In this document: positions 36,457 through 45,469 of the stretch, in pieces | Layout of the letters: each line of letters opens with the position of its first letter | Position numbering within the stretch: position 1 is the first letter of the stretch | From: Fictibacillus marinisediminis | Lineage (GTDB): Bacteria; Bacillota; Bacilli; Bacillales; Fictibacillaceae | Direction: 5' to 3' | Assembly: GCF_023149135.1 (NCBI RefSeq) | Contig: NZ_JAIWJX010000002.1 | Coordinates: 2,480,001 to 2,544,000, forward strand | DNA length: 64,000 nt | The notes under the pieces: model-generated | The model's database searches: none | The model's input: the letters and a program-made list of their open reading frames with translations, nothing else | What the model was told of the DNA's origin: nothing | Position numbers and translations under genes: made by a program

Positions 36457-37650
36457 TTATCTGCTAGATTTGCCTGATGCTACTTTCCCGTACTTGCCGC
36501 CCCCGCCAGACTGGAAAGATAGCTTGCCTTCCCTTGCACGCAGAATATGATGCACGATCGTTTGCGGAGCAGCTTCCATTAAATCTTTTTCTTCTACCTC
36601 ATGAAGGATCGCCATGTCCGTTCCGAAATGATCCCTTAGTTTTTGCAGCGTTTTCGGTCCAAGAGCAGGAATGAACTCCAGTGGAACTTGATGGATATAA
36701 GGCGGCCTTTCTTTGTGATCTGACTGCTGCAGGGCGCATTTTCCTAATTCATTGATCCGGTTTTTAACACCTCGTATTTTTGATGAACTCCCGCATTGCT
36801 TGCATACGGTCCCTTTCTCTTCATCGATGATCTCAGAGCATTTAGCGCAGGTCGTTTCATAATACTTGCCGAGCCTCGGATTTAAGCCATAGTTGGCTGT
36901 AATCCGCCTCCCCTGTTCCTCTTTTAATGCCTGTTTGAATTCCAGAAAAGTCGGTTTCTCCATCCGGATTGTCTGGTATTCCCGTCCGATCTTTTCCAGA
37001 GAATGCGCGTCTGAATTTGAAAGAAATGGATAGGACCTCAGTTCTTCAACAGCAAAAGCCATAGACGTATCCGAACTTAACCCGAGTTCGATGGCATCTA
37101 TGAGGTCTGGAAGGAAAACTTCCGAAAGAGAAGCGTTTACCCCTTTTCCATACAAGCTCTTATGCGGAGTGAACACGTGAGCCGGGATAAACAGTCCTCC
37201 CAGTTCTTTCGTTTTTCTTTGAAGGTTATGGGCCGACTCGTAGATTCGCTGCGAGCTTAACGTAATATTTTTCATCCGGCCGGCCATATAAAAACTGAAC
37301 TGTTTCATCTTTTCAAGTGTAGGAAAAAACACTAGAACATGGATAGGCCCTTTGCAGTTCCCATCATAGATTTCGATTTCGGACCCCGGCAGAAGGCACA
37401 CCTTCTCATACCATAATCCGCCTTCTTCGTGTTCAGCCATGACTCCCGATTCTAGCATCTCCTCTAGTTCTTGAATCACTTCCGGCACGTGGCAGTCAAT
37501 GATGCCAAGAAGATCGATTCCTTTAACGGCAGAAGCCATATCTAAAATAGCAGATAAAATCAGGGATTTGGCCCCCGTAATCTTTACAGGCTTTCCAGAA
37601 CGCGACCTTCCGATATGTACATGCAGGTCCGCGTAATACGTATTAAGCAT
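36457..37650 (-). CDS. Endonuclease Q family protein (PHP domain, YqxK-like)
   Basis: A 397-aa DNA repair nuclease candidate. N-terminal PHP metal site (YYADLHVHIGRS, IIDCHVPEV, FLSNSDAHSLE), a zinc-finger-like CAKCSEII...CKQCGSS near 270-290, and a C-terminal helix-hairpin-helix (ALGPKTLQKLRDHFG) are in the order of EndoQ. EndoQ nicks DNA 5' of uracil, hypoxanthine and other damaged bases in archaea and some Bacillus. Activity here is inferred. Overlaps the end of nudF by eight bases. Confidence 0.82.
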   Translation of the reverse strand: MLNTYYADLHVHIGRSRSGKPVKITGAKSLILSAILDMASAVKGIDLLGIIDCHVPEVIQELEEMLESGVMAEHEEGGLWYEKVCLLPGSEIEIYDGNCKGPIHVLVFFPTLEKMKQFSFYMAGRMKNITLSSQRIYESAHNLQRKTKELGGLFIPAHVFTPHKSLYGKGVNASLSEVFLPDLIDAIELGLSSDTSMAFAVEELRSYPFLSNSDAHSLEKIGREYQTIRMEKPTFLEFKQALKEEQGRRITANYGLNPRLGKYYETTCAKCSEIIDEEKGTVCKQCGSSSKIRGVKNRINELGKCALQQSDHKERPPYIHQVPLEFIPALGPKTLQKLRDHFGTDMAILHEVEEKDLMEAAPQTIVHHILRAREGKLSFQSGGGGKYGKVASGKSSR

Positions 37651-38197
37651 CTTTCTCAAGCTTTCTCTTCAATAGTACATATTGTACGGCATAAGCGGTC
37701 TTCGCATCGTGAATCTGCTGGTTTTTTACGAATTCCTCCGCCTCTTCAATGGATACTTCAAGAACATCCAGAAACTCATCCTCATCGGGCTGCTGTTCTT
37801 TGCACTCTTTAAGGGAATCCGTGAAATACAGGTGGATCAATTCGTCTGCAAATCCCGGTGAGGTATAGAACGATGATAAATACTCAAGCGATCCGCATTC
37901 ATAGCCTGTTTCTTCGAGCAGCTCACGCTTCGCACACTCCAGCGGATCTTCATTCTTTTCAAGCTTTCCAGCTGGTATTTCAACGATCGTCTTTTCCAAG
38001 GCTTTACGGTACTGTCTCACAAGCAGCAGTTTATTTTCCTGTGTAAGGGCAATAATAGCTACTGCCCCGGGATGTTTTACAATCTCGCGCTTGCTTTTGT
38101 TGCCGTTGGGAAGCAGGACTTCCTGTATTTCTAAATCTATGATCTTTCCAGAATAAACCGGGGTTGTTGATAGTGTCGTTTCTTTTAAATGATCCAT
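37643..38197 (-). CDS. nudF: ADP-ribose pyrophosphatase (Nudix)
   Basis: Hydrolyses ADP-ribose to AMP and ribose-5-phosphate. The Nudix box is present in full form: GKLEKNEDPLECAKRELLEE followed by TGY. 184 aa from the ATG behind AGGAGTG; a GTG four codons earlier is part of that site. It is immediately adjacent to mciZ, as in B. subtilis. Confidence 0.93.
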   Translation of the reverse strand: MDHLKETTLSTTPVYSGKIIDLEIQEVLLPNGNKSKREIVKHPGAVAIIALTQENKLLLVRQYRKALEKTIVEIPAGKLEKNEDPLECAKRELLEETGYECGSLEYLSSFYTSPGFADELIHLYFTDSLKECKEQQPDEDEFLDVLEVSIEEAEEFVKNQQIHDAKTAYAVQYVLLKRKLEKDA

Positions 38198-38297
38198 TGC
38201 TTGTCTCACTCCTGGTTCTATATCTTATTTGGCTACATAAAGTCTATCATAAGCCGGTAATGATGAACACGATAACGCCATATTGAGGAGGAAACCC

Positions 38298-38435
38298 GTG
38301 AAAGTGTATATCCAGCATAATGGTGTAACAATGGTAGGAAAAGCTTGGCAGATTAAATATATGCTCAAGCAATATATGAAGCAGCATTCCACTGTAAAGG
38401 AGTGGATCACTTCCTCTCCAGGACATAAACGCTGA
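38298..38435 (+). CDS. mciZ: MciZ, mother-cell inhibitor of FtsZ (45 aa)
   Basis: A 45-aa peptide starting with GTG behind GAGGAGG. The core GVTMVGKAWQIKYMLKQY...VKEWI resembles B. subtilis MciZ (VGKAW, a Leu-Lys-x-Tyr helix, V-K/D-WI), and the locus, between nudF and yqkF, is the same. In B. subtilis MciZ caps FtsZ filaments in the mother cell under sigma-E. A weak sigma-E-like -10 (CATAAAGT, 38236-38243) lies upstream without a clear -35. It ends at a strong terminator. The C-terminal tail is about five residues longer than in B. subtilis. Confidence 0.85.
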   Translation: MKVYIQHNGVTMVGKAWQIKYMLKQYMKQHSTVKEWITSSPGHKR

Positions 38436-38463
38436 CCCGTTCCAGGCTGGAAGGTTTTTTTTT
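38436..38463 (+). terminator. Terminator after mciZ
   Basis: CCGTTCCAG/CTGGAAGG stem followed by nine T. It begins right after the mciZ stop. Confidence 0.85.
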
Positions 38464-38519
38464 GCCTGTTTTCATGCTACTCTTTTTGTAATTCATTCAT
38501 ACAAGGAGATGATTTTCCC

Positions 38520-39437
38520 ATGAAGCAGAATAAACTTGGAGCCTCTGATTTGTTTGTAAGCGAAATCGGACTCGGCTGCATGTCCATTGAGCCTGGTAAT
38601 GAAACAGAAGGAAGAGAAATGATTCGAAGAGCGTATGACGAAGGCGTCACTTTTTTCGACACCGCTGATCTTTATCACTTCGGCTGGAATGAAGAATTTG
38701 TAGGAAAAAGCGTAAAGCCTTTCAGAGACAAGGTCGTTCTCTCCACTAAAGTTGGCAACCGCTGGACCGCGGATAAAGAGGGCTGGGACTGGGATCCATC
38801 AAAGGCATACATAAAAACTGCGGTAAAAGACAGCCTCCATCGCCTGCAGACGGACTACATCGACTTATATCAGCTCCATGGGGGAACCATTGAAGACAAT
38901 ATGGATGAAACCATCGCCGCCTTCGATGAACTGAAAAAGGAGGGCCTCATCCGGGAATATGGCATCTCCTCGATCAGACCAAACGTGATATCGTATTATG
39001 CTGAACATTCAGACATCGTGAGTGTCATGATGCAATACAGCATTCTTGACCGTCGCCCGGAGGAAGAGATGCTTGATTTTCTTCATGATAAAAACATCAG
39101 CGTGATCGCACGCGGACCTGTTGCGAAAGGCTGGCTCTCTAAACGAGCGCTGCAGCGCAACGAGAGCGATCAGTACCTGGATTATGAAGGAAAGGAGATC
39201 CAGGAGCTCGTCAAACACCTGTACAGCGAATTTGGAAGTGAAATCCGTTTGAGCCAGACTGCGATCCGTTATGCTCTTCATCACCCTGCCGTCGCTACGG
39301 CTATTCCAGGCGCGAGTTCTGTGGAACAGCTTCTTTCCAATATCGGAACCAGCACTATGCATGAACTGGCTTCCGATGAGGTTAGCGCTATCCGTTCGTT
39401 GTCTAAAAAGAACGTCTATGAACAGCATAGAAGATAA
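38520..39437 (+). CDS. yqkF: Aldo/keto reductase (YqkF-like)
   Basis: A 305-aa NADPH-dependent reductase of the AKR fold. The catalytic Asp/Tyr pair is in FFDTADLYHFG, the Lys in LSTKVGNRW and the His in LYQLHGGTIED. GYAI-type C-terminal cofactor site reads IPGASSVEQLLSN. Adjacent to mciZ and nudF, as in B. subtilis. Substrate unknown. Confidence 0.9.
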   Translation: MKQNKLGASDLFVSEIGLGCMSIEPGNETEGREMIRRAYDEGVTFFDTADLYHFGWNEEFVGKSVKPFRDKVVLSTKVGNRWTADKEGWDWDPSKAYIKTAVKDSLHRLQTDYIDLYQLHGGTIEDNMDETIAAFDELKKEGLIREYGISSIRPNVISYYAEHSDIVSVMMQYSILDRRPEEEMLDFLHDKNISVIARGPVAKGWLSKRALQRNESDQYLDYEGKEIQELVKHLYSEFGSEIRLSQTAIRYALHHPAVATAIPGASSVEQLLSNIGTSTMHELASDEVSAIRSLSKKNVYEQHRR

Positions 39438-39440
39438 AAT

Positions 39441-39486
39441 AAAAAAAGCTTCACGGCTGTCATCATGGGCGGCCGTGAAGCTTTTA
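39441..39486. terminator. Bidirectional terminator between yqkF and the thiolase gene
   Basis: AAAGCTTCACGGC/GCCGTGAAGCTTT stem with A/T runs at both ends, shared by convergent genes. Confidence 0.9.
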
Positions 39487-39487
39487 T

Positions 39488-40672
39488 TTATGAAACGTTC
39501 TCTATAATCATGGCAATTCCCTGGCCTCCGCCGATGCAAAGGCTCGCTAAACCATACTTACCGCCCCGGTTCCGGAGTTCATAAGATAATGAAAGCAAGA
39601 GCCTTGCTCCACTTGCTCCCACTGGATGGCCGAGTGCAATCGCTCCGCCGTTGACATTGGTTTTTTCCCGATCTAGCCCCAATTCTTTCTCAACCGCCAG
39701 ATACTGTGAAGCAAACGCTTCGTTTACTTCAACCAGGTCCATGTCTCCAATCGTCAGGTTTGCTTTGGCCAATGCCTTTTGTGCGGCAGGAACTGGGCCG
39801 ATTCCCATAATCTTTGGATCAACCCCGCAGACTGCCCATGACACAATTTTCGACATCGGTTTAACTCGTTTGTTCTGAACGCTTTCCTCTCCTGCCAGAA
39901 TAAGAGATACAGCACCATCATTGATCCCGCTTGAATTTCCTGCTGTTACGGTTCCGTCTTTTTTAAACGACGGCCTCAGTGCCAAAAGCTGTTCCAGAGT
40001 GGAGTCGGGTTTGACGAGTTCGTCAGTTTCCAGCTGCAGCTTCCTCTTTTCATCAACTGCAACCGCAATGATCTCTTCAGCAAAACGGCTGCTGCTAATC
40101 GCTCTTGCCGCCCTTTGGTGGCTCAAAAGCGCATATTGATCCTGTTCTTCTCTTGTTATACCGTATATTTCTGCCAGGTTTTCAGCGGTAATCCCCATTC
40201 CGCACCCGATATACTGATCTGTTAAGGTGTGAAGAAGCATATCTTCAAGCTGGAGGTTTCCAAATTTCTGTCCCTGAAACCGCTGATTAAAGGTCGCATG
40301 AGGGCTCATGGACATGTTTTCAATCCCGCCGCACAGCGCCAGCTGGGCGTCTCCTGTCTGGATGGAGAGTACACTGCTGATCACCGCCTGAAGGCCGGAA
40401 CCGCATAATCGGTTAACTAGCATCGCAGGCACCGTTTCAGGAATATCTGACCTTAGTGCGATATGCCTTGCTGCGTAAGCCGCATCGATGCTCGAATGAA
40501 TCACATTTCCGTACACCACTTCCCCTATTTCTTCAGGATTGACTTTTGCACGCTGAAGCGCTTCATGGGCGGTTATTGTTCCAAGCTGCATAGATGAGAC
40601 ATTTTTCAATGATTTGCCGAAGCTTCCGAAGGGTGTCCTGGCCCCTTCCACCACATAAACCGAACTCATCAT
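39488..40672 (-). CDS. Acetyl-CoA acyltransferase (thiolase), copy A
   Basis: A 394-aa thiolase. The nucleophilic Cys is in VNRLCGSGLQAV (near 88), the His in [18 protein letters not shown], and the C-terminal Cys in CIGGGQGIAM. It catalyses thiolytic cleavage of acetoacetyl-CoA or longer 3-ketoacyl-CoA. It lies 24 bases downstream of scoB, so it joins the acetoacetate-use operon. RBS GGAGG. Confidence 0.9.
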   Translation of the reverse strand: MMSSVYVVEGARTPFGSFGKSLKNVSSMQLGTITAHEALQRAKVNPEEIGEVVYGNVIHSSIDAAYAARHIALRSDIPETVPAMLVNRLCGSGLQAVISSVLSIQTGDAQLALCGGIENMSMSPHATFNQRFQGQKFGNLQLEDMLLHTLTDQYIGCGMGITAENLAEIYGITREEQDQYALLSHQRAARAISSSRFAEEIIAVAVDEKRKLQLETDELVKPDSTLEQLLALRPSFKKDGTVTAGNSSGINDGAVSLILAGEESVQNKRVKPMSKIVSWAVCGVDPKIMGIGPVPAAQKALAKANLTIGDMDLVEVNEAFASQYLAVEKELGLDREKTNVNGGAIALGHPVGASGARLLLSLSYELRNRGGKYGLASLCIGGGQGIAMIIENVS

Positions 40673-40696
40673 TTTCCTCCCCGTTTGTTTTAACTG

Positions 40697-41356
40697 TTAG
40701 TAAGCGTCCGTTTTTACATTTTCATCAATGATCAAATCAGGGTCTGTGCACTCTTGAATGTCCTCAACGGTATAACCTGCAGCTACCTCTGCCAGCTTAA
40801 GGCCCTGTTCTGTCACATCGAGAACGGCCCTGTCTGTAATAATGCGGTGTACGACACCTTTTCCTGTTAACGGCAGGCTGCAGTTCTTCAAGATCTTGCT
40901 TTGGCCGCTTTTATTCACATGCTCCATGATCACGATGATTTTTTTTGCGCCATGGACGAGATCCATCGCACCGCCCATGCCTTTGATCATTTTGCCCGGA
41001 ATCATCCAGTTTGCCAGATCACCATTCTCTGAAACTTCCATCCCGCCAAGAATGGCGATGTCAACATGGCCGCCCCGGATCATGGCAAAAGATTCGGCAC
41101 TGTCAAAGTAAGATGCTCCCTTAATGGCGGTCACCGTTTCTTTCCCTGCATTGATCAAGTCCGGATCCACTTCGGTTTCCTTCGGGTATGGGCCGATTCC
41201 AAGCAATCCGTTTTCGGACTGCAGGACGACGCTCTTGTTTTCACTTATGTAATTCGCAACCATGGTAGGCATTCCAATGCCAAGATTGACGTAGAATCCG
41301 TTCTCAATTTCTTTTTCTGCTCTTCTTGCAATTTTTTCTCTATTATTCATCGCCAT
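40697..41356 (-). CDS. scoB: 3-oxoacid CoA-transferase subunit B
   Basis: The small catalytic subunit of succinyl-CoA:acetoacetate (or a related 3-oxoacid) CoA-transferase, 219 aa. The catalytic Glu is in [14 protein letters not shown], and [20 protein letters not shown] is a family signature. It follows scoA by 16 bases. Two closely spaced in-frame ATG codons exist; either may start it. Confidence 0.92.
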   Translation of the reverse strand: MAMNNREKIARRAEKEIENGFYVNLGIGMPTMVANYISENKSVVLQSENGLLGIGPYPKETEVDPDLINAGKETVTAIKGASYFDSAESFAMIRGGHVDIAILGGMEVSENGDLANWMIPGKMIKGMGGAMDLVHGAKKIIVIMEHVNKSGQSKILKNCSLPLTGKGVVHRIITDRAVLDVTEQGLKLAEVAAGYTVEDIQECTDPDLIIDENVKTDAY

Positions 41357-41372
41357 TCCCCGCTTTCTCTGC

Positions 41373-42062
41373 TTATGATTGAACGGTCAGTCGCTCAATG
41401 CGTTTTTCCTGCTGTGCGACAATCATCTTCTGCACATAAATTCCCGGTGTATGAATACTGTCTGCGTCCAATTCTCCTATTTCATGCAGCTCTTCCACTT
41501 CAGCAATGGTTACTTTCCCTGCGGCTGCGATCATAGGATTAAAATTTCTTGCCGTCTTGTTGTAGATCAAGTTTCCGGCCTTGTCCCCATGAGCCGCGCG
41601 AATCAGGCTATAATCTGCGGTCAGCCCTTTTTCTAAAAGGTACTCTTTGCCATTGAATGTACGGACTTCTTTTCCTTCCGCGATTGGTGTACCGACTCCG
41701 GCTGGTGTATAAAAGGCCGGAATACCTGCACCGCCCGCGCGGATCCGTTCAGCAAGCGTGCCTTGCGGAATCAGCTCGACCTCAATCTCGCCGGAAAGCA
41801 CCTGTCTCTCAAACTCCTTGTTTTCTCCCACATAGGAACCTATCATTTTTCTAATCTGCTTGTTCTTCAGGAGCAAGCCAAGCCCCCAATCATCCACGCC
41901 GCAGTTATTGGAGATGACGGTTAAATCTCTGGTTCCCTTTTCAACGAGCGCCAGAATCAATTTTTCAGGAATTCCAACGAGACCGAATCCGCCGACCATC
42001 AGCGTTGATCCGTCCTTAATCTCTTCAATCGCATGCAGTGCACTGGTTTCTATAGATTTCAT
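41373..42062 (-). CDS. scoA: 3-oxoacid CoA-transferase subunit A
   Basis: The 229-aa A subunit. The glycine-rich CoA site [13 protein letters not shown] and [15 protein letters not shown] are characteristic, along with [20 protein letters not shown]. It pairs with ScoB to move CoA from succinyl-CoA to acetoacetate. ATG behind GGGGGGAG, 12 bases after thiolase copy B. Confidence 0.93.
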   Translation of the reverse strand: MKSIETSALHAIEEIKDGSTLMVGGFGLVGIPEKLILALVEKGTRDLTVISNNCGVDDWGLGLLLKNKQIRKMIGSYVGENKEFERQVLSGEIEVELIPQGTLAERIRAGGAGIPAFYTPAGVGTPIAEGKEVRTFNGKEYLLEKGLTADYSLIRAAHGDKAGNLIYNKTARNFNPMIAAAGKVTIAEVEELHEIGELDADSIHTPGIYVQKMIVAQQEKRIERLTVQS

Positions 42063-42074
42063 TCTGCTCCCCCC

Positions 42075-43271
42075 TTATTGCCATTTTTCATTTTCTACGA
42101 TTGTAGCTACTCCCTGGCCGCCGCCGATGCAAAGGGTAGCAAGCCCGTACCGGTTCTCTCTTCTTCTCATCTCGTGCAGAAGGGTCACAAGGATTCTCGC
42201 GCCGCTTGCTCCAATCGGATGACCAAGGGCGATTGCGCCTCCGTTGACATTCAATTTTTCATCTGAGAACTGAAGCTCTTTTCCAACAGCAAGCGACTGT
42301 GCCGCAAACGCTTCGTTCGCTTCGATCAAATCAATATCTTCAAGCGTTATCCCTGACTTTTCGAGCACTTTTTTCGTGGCATCTACCGGGCCGATTCCCA
42401 TTATGCTTGGATCAACACCTGCACTTGCATTGGCTACAATTCTTGCGAGAGGCGTCAGGCCAAGTTCTTCTGCTTTTTTTCTGGATACAACAACAAGAGC
42501 AGCTGCGCCGTCATTTATGCCCGAAGCATTTCCCGCTGTTACTGTGCCGTCCTTTTTAAATGCCGGTCTCAGCTTACCTAGCTTTTCGGCTGTCGTCCCT
42601 TTCTTCGGATATTCATCCTCTGAGAACAGCAGTGGATCTCCTTTTCTTTGCGGAATCTCAACCGTTACGATCTCATCCGAAAATTTGCCTTCCTCCATGG
42701 CTCTTTCACATTTCTGCTGGCTGTCTGCTGCAAACTGATCCATCTCCTGACGGTTCAAGCCATAGGCGTCACAGAGATTCTCAGCCGTAATCCCCATATG
42801 GTAATCATTAAAGGCACACCATAATCCGTCATGAACCATGGAATCAACCAGCTTGCCGTCTCCCATGCGCAATCCGTTTCTTGCATCGTTTAAAAGATAT
42901 GGCGCCGCACTCATATTTTCCATTCCGCCGCATACGACCACTTCCGCTTCACCGAGCATGACCGCCTGGCTGGCTAAATGAAGAGCCTTCAGTCCGGAAC
43001 CGCAGACCTTGTTGATCGTCATACTGGAAACCCTCTGCGGCAGTCCCGCTTTCATGGCCGCCTGGCGCGCCGGGTTCTGGCCCAATCCCGCTTGAAGAAC
43101 ATTCCCCATGATCACTTCACTCACTTCATCCGCTGAAACGCCTGCCCGCGACAGTGCTTCTTTAATTACAATGGCTCCCAGCTCTGTGGCGGGGATATCC
43201 TTCAAACTTCCCAGGAAGCTGCCGATCGGTGTTCTGACAGCGCTTACAATCACTGCATCTTGTATTGCCAT
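42075..43271 (-). CDS. Acetyl-CoA C-acetyltransferase (thiolase), copy B
   Basis: A 398-aa biosynthetic/degradative thiolase. Motifs are [15 protein letters not shown] (Cys near 89), [18 protein letters not shown] and [11 protein letters not shown]. With scoAB it would convert acetoacetate to two acetyl-CoA. It heads the thiolase-scoA-scoB-thiolase operon. Closest to the MmgA/ThlA group, though the exact name is not certain. Confidence 0.9.
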   Translation of the reverse strand: MAIQDAVIVSAVRTPIGSFLGSLKDIPATELGAIVIKEALSRAGVSADEVSEVIMGNVLQAGLGQNPARQAAMKAGLPQRVSSMTINKVCGSGLKALHLASQAVMLGEAEVVVCGGMENMSAAPYLLNDARNGLRMGDGKLVDSMVHDGLWCAFNDYHMGITAENLCDAYGLNRQEMDQFAADSQQKCERAMEEGKFSDEIVTVEIPQRKGDPLLFSEDEYPKKGTTAEKLGKLRPAFKKDGTVTAGNASGINDGAAALVVVSRKKAEELGLTPLARIVANASAGVDPSIMGIGPVDATKKVLEKSGITLEDIDLIEANEAFAAQSLAVGKELQFSDEKLNVNGGAIALGHPIGASGARILVTLLHEMRRRENRYGLATLCIGGGQGVATIVENEKWQ

Positions 43272-43411
43272 AATTTCTTCTCACTCCCGTATTTTTTTCT
43301 GAATATTCCTTATTATCATACCATAATTCCATGCTCCGTATTGCAACTTAAGGAGGTAAAACGTAAAATAAAGGAAAGATTTCATACATAACGCAATGAC
43401 TAGGAGGAGCT

Positions 43412-44323
43412 ATGGAACTACCCCAAAGAGTCACCATCATTGAAGTTGGACCGCGCGACGGACTGCAAAACGAAAAGCAGCTCGTGCCGGCGGAAGACAA
43501 GATCCGTTTTATTCATAAACTGAAATCCTCGGGAATTCAAGAAATGGAGCTTACCTCGTTCGTCTCTCCCAAATGGGTGCCGCAGATGGGGGATGCTGAA
43601 CAAGTGATCGAGCATTGCACCGATGACAGCACTCGAAATATCGTGCTCGTTCCGAACGGAAAAGGAGTAGAGCGCCTGCTTTCTTCCGGATGTAAGAACG
43701 CAGCTTTTTTTGTCGGTGTGAGTGATACGTTCAACCGAAAAAATATTAATAAAAGCACGAGAGAGAGCATGGATGAGCTTGCTCCGCTCATCAGAGACCT
43801 GAAACGGAAGGGCTTTTTTGTGCGGGCATGTATTTCGACGGCGTTTTATTGTCCGTATGAAGGAAAAATGGACGAACAGGCTGTCCTGAAACTATGTGAG
43901 GAATTTTCAGATCTGGGAGTAGATGAGCTCTCCGTCGCCGATACGATCGGGCTTGCTAATCCTCAGGAAGTTTATGACTTGTTTGCCCTGCTTAAGCATC
44001 ATCTTCCTTCTGCCCTGCTAATCGCTGCCCATTTTCATGACACACGCGGCATGGCCCTGGCTAATATCTTTTCTGCCCTTCAGGCAGGTGTGGACCGCTT
44101 CGACACGTCCGCAGGGGGGCTTGGCGGCTGTCCGTTTGCTCCGGGAGCAACAGGAAATGTGGCAACAGAAGATACTGTTTACATGCTGAATCGTATGGGT
44201 ATCTCGACCGGCATCCAGCTTGATCTTCTCCTTGAGGCTGTGGAGTTTATCTCTCCTTTTGTTTCCCGCGGCCTTCAAAGCAGGCAATACCTTCTCTCAA
44301 AACAGGAGAAGACGCCCCGGTAG
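43412..44323 (+). CDS. Hydroxymethylglutaryl-CoA lyase
   Basis: Cleaves HMG-CoA to acetyl-CoA and acetoacetate in the last step of leucine catabolism. TIM-barrel of 303 aa: EVGPRDGLQNEK at the start, IAAHFHDTRGMALAN with the metal-binding His-x-His, and GGLGGCPFAPGATGN with the catalytic Cys. RBS AGGAGG. It is divergent from the thiolase/CoA-transferase operon, whose substrate it makes. Confidence 0.94.
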   Translation: MELPQRVTIIEVGPRDGLQNEKQLVPAEDKIRFIHKLKSSGIQEMELTSFVSPKWVPQMGDAEQVIEHCTDDSTRNIVLVPNGKGVERLLSSGCKNAAFFVGVSDTFNRKNINKSTRESMDELAPLIRDLKRKGFFVRACISTAFYCPYEGKMDEQAVLKLCEEFSDLGVDELSVADTIGLANPQEVYDLFALLKHHLPSALLIAAHFHDTRGMALANIFSALQAGVDRFDTSAGGLGGCPFAPGATGNVATEDTVYMLNRMGISTGIQLDLLLEAVEFISPFVSRGLQSRQYLLSKQEKTPR

Positions 44324-44436
44324 GCGTCTTTCATCATCATTGAAGCACTAAAAAATAGGAAAGACGCCCTTTTAGGCGTCTTTTTTTCAGTATTGAAACA
44401 CTGGATTTAAAAAAAGACGCTTTTTTAGGCGTCTTT
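44308..44436. terminator. Three tandem terminator hairpins between convergent genes
   Basis: Three near-identical hairpins at about 52-base spacing (44308-44331, 44360-44387, 44409-44436). Each has an AGACGC(C) arm, a 6-8 base loop and (G)GCGTCTTT with a T run; mirrored A runs make them usable from both sides. The spacers share ATTGAA(G/A)CACT. The first overlaps the lyase stop codon and the third overlaps the yqkB end. Confidence 0.88.
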
Positions 44437-44763
44437 TCCTTTTTTTATTTTATTTTCGAGCCTAAGATGCGGATTGAGCATCTGATTTGGGCTTTTCAGC
44501 TGAAACGTATGCTGTTCCTTTTTAAAATCAATGGTCATCTGTTCATCAAAGAACACCATCTTATTTTTCTCCATATAAACGGGCAGGAAGTTTGTTTCAA
44601 GCTGTACCGTGCCCTCAGGTTCTTCTTCCACAATCCAAAGTGCAGCTACCCCGCTGACCACACAGCCGCAGCCTTCCGTATCATATTTCAGCAGAATGCG
44701 GCCGCCTTCCTGTATCTTACTCTTTATCTTTTCAATCGCTCTTTCCGTCCATTCCAGTTTCAT
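44425..44763 (-). CDS. yqkB: Iron-sulfur cluster biosynthesis-family protein (YqkB-like)
   Basis: A 112-aa HesB/IscA-like fold protein. It keeps a Cys pair (TEGCGCVVSGVAALW) but not the C-terminal CxC of true A-type carriers, like B. subtilis YqkB. The ATG giving MKLEWTERAIEK is favoured since AAGGAG lies eight bases away; an ATG two codons earlier lies too close. Encoded immediately after the padR gene with a short overlap or contact. Confidence 0.8.
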   Translation of the reverse strand: MKLEWTERAIEKIKSKIQEGGRILLKYDTEGCGCVVSGVAALWIVEEEPEGTVQLETNFLPVYMEKNKMVFFDEQMTIDFKKEQHTFQLKSPNQMLNPHLRLENKIKKGKDA

Positions 44764-44765
44764 GT

Positions 44766-45317
44766 TCATTTCTCCTTGCTGTTCATGGTTTGTATAACGT
44801 GGATGGCCCAGTCACACCATTCTATCCAGTTTTGCATGTAGCGTTTTCCGAATTCCGATGTTAAATATTCTCCCAGATCCTCCTGCTGAAAGCTGTCTTC
44901 AGGAAAATGGCTGTCTTTCCAGTTTTTCATCAATCCCAGGCCAAAAGAATGCTGTTCCTTGGCCCGTTCTAAAAAAGCAACAGCCGTATCTGGAGGTATA
45001 AGATGAAACAATGAAACACGCAATAACAGGTCATCCTTTAGTTTCGGCTGTGAGATTTCCTTGCTCAGCAGCCATTTCAGCAGCCTCTCATAGCCTTTTG
45101 GTTCGATTTGATATACCTTCTTATCCGGATAGTCCACTTGATGAATCACTTGCGAGGTTACAAGCTCCTCTTCCTCCATCTTTACAAGTTCGCGATAAAT
45201 CTGTGTATGATGGGCTGTCCAGAAGTGGATCATCGTTTCTTTAAACTGCTGATTCAGTTCATATCCGGTTGCCTCGCTCTTGGCCAACAATCCAAGCAGC
45301 GCATATCTCAACGCCAT
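44766..45317 (-). CDS. PadR-family transcriptional regulator
   Basis: A 183-aa PadR protein. The N-terminal winged helix reads ALRYALLGLLAKSEATGYEL, with HHTQIYRELVKMEEEELV; the C-terminal Vir-like dimerisation helix follows (NSFQQEDLGEYLTSEFG-type region). ATG at 45315-45317 is nine bases behind AAGGA. It is divergent from an RND exporter whose promoter carries an exact PadR-type operator, so repression of the exporter, relieved by a ligand, is the likely job. Confidence 0.88.
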   Translation of the reverse strand: MALRYALLGLLAKSEATGYELNQQFKETMIHFWTAHHTQIYRELVKMEEEELVTSQVIHQVDYPDKKVYQIEPKGYERLLKWLLSKEISQPKLKDDLLLRVSLFHLIPPDTAVAFLERAKEQHSFGLGLMKNWKDSHFPEDSFQQEDLGEYLTSEFGKRYMQNWIEWCDWAIHVIQTMNSKEK

Positions 45318-45388
45318 CCTCTTCATTCCTTCTTTCCGTCTCTGTTTGTTATTTTAACATATTCTTCACAATCATCGGTGGAAAATGC

Positions 45389-45418
45389 TTGATATGATTC
45401 TAGTACTTTTATTATACT
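45389..45418 (+). promoter_or_regulatory. Sigma-A promoter of the RND exporter
   Basis: TTGATA and TATACT with an 18-base spacer, ending ~50 bases before the start codon. Confidence 0.6.
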
Positions 45419-45428
45419 AAACTTGAAC

Positions 45429-45448
45429 ATATGTGAAAATACACATAT
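45429..45448. promoter_or_regulatory. PadR-type operator
   Basis: ATATGTG-N6-CACATAT dyad containing ATGT-N8-ACAT, the typical PadR binding pattern. It lies directly after the -10 of the exporter promoter, where binding would block transcription. Confidence 0.7.
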
Positions 45449-45469
45449 CAAAACAAAGGAGAGTGAACG

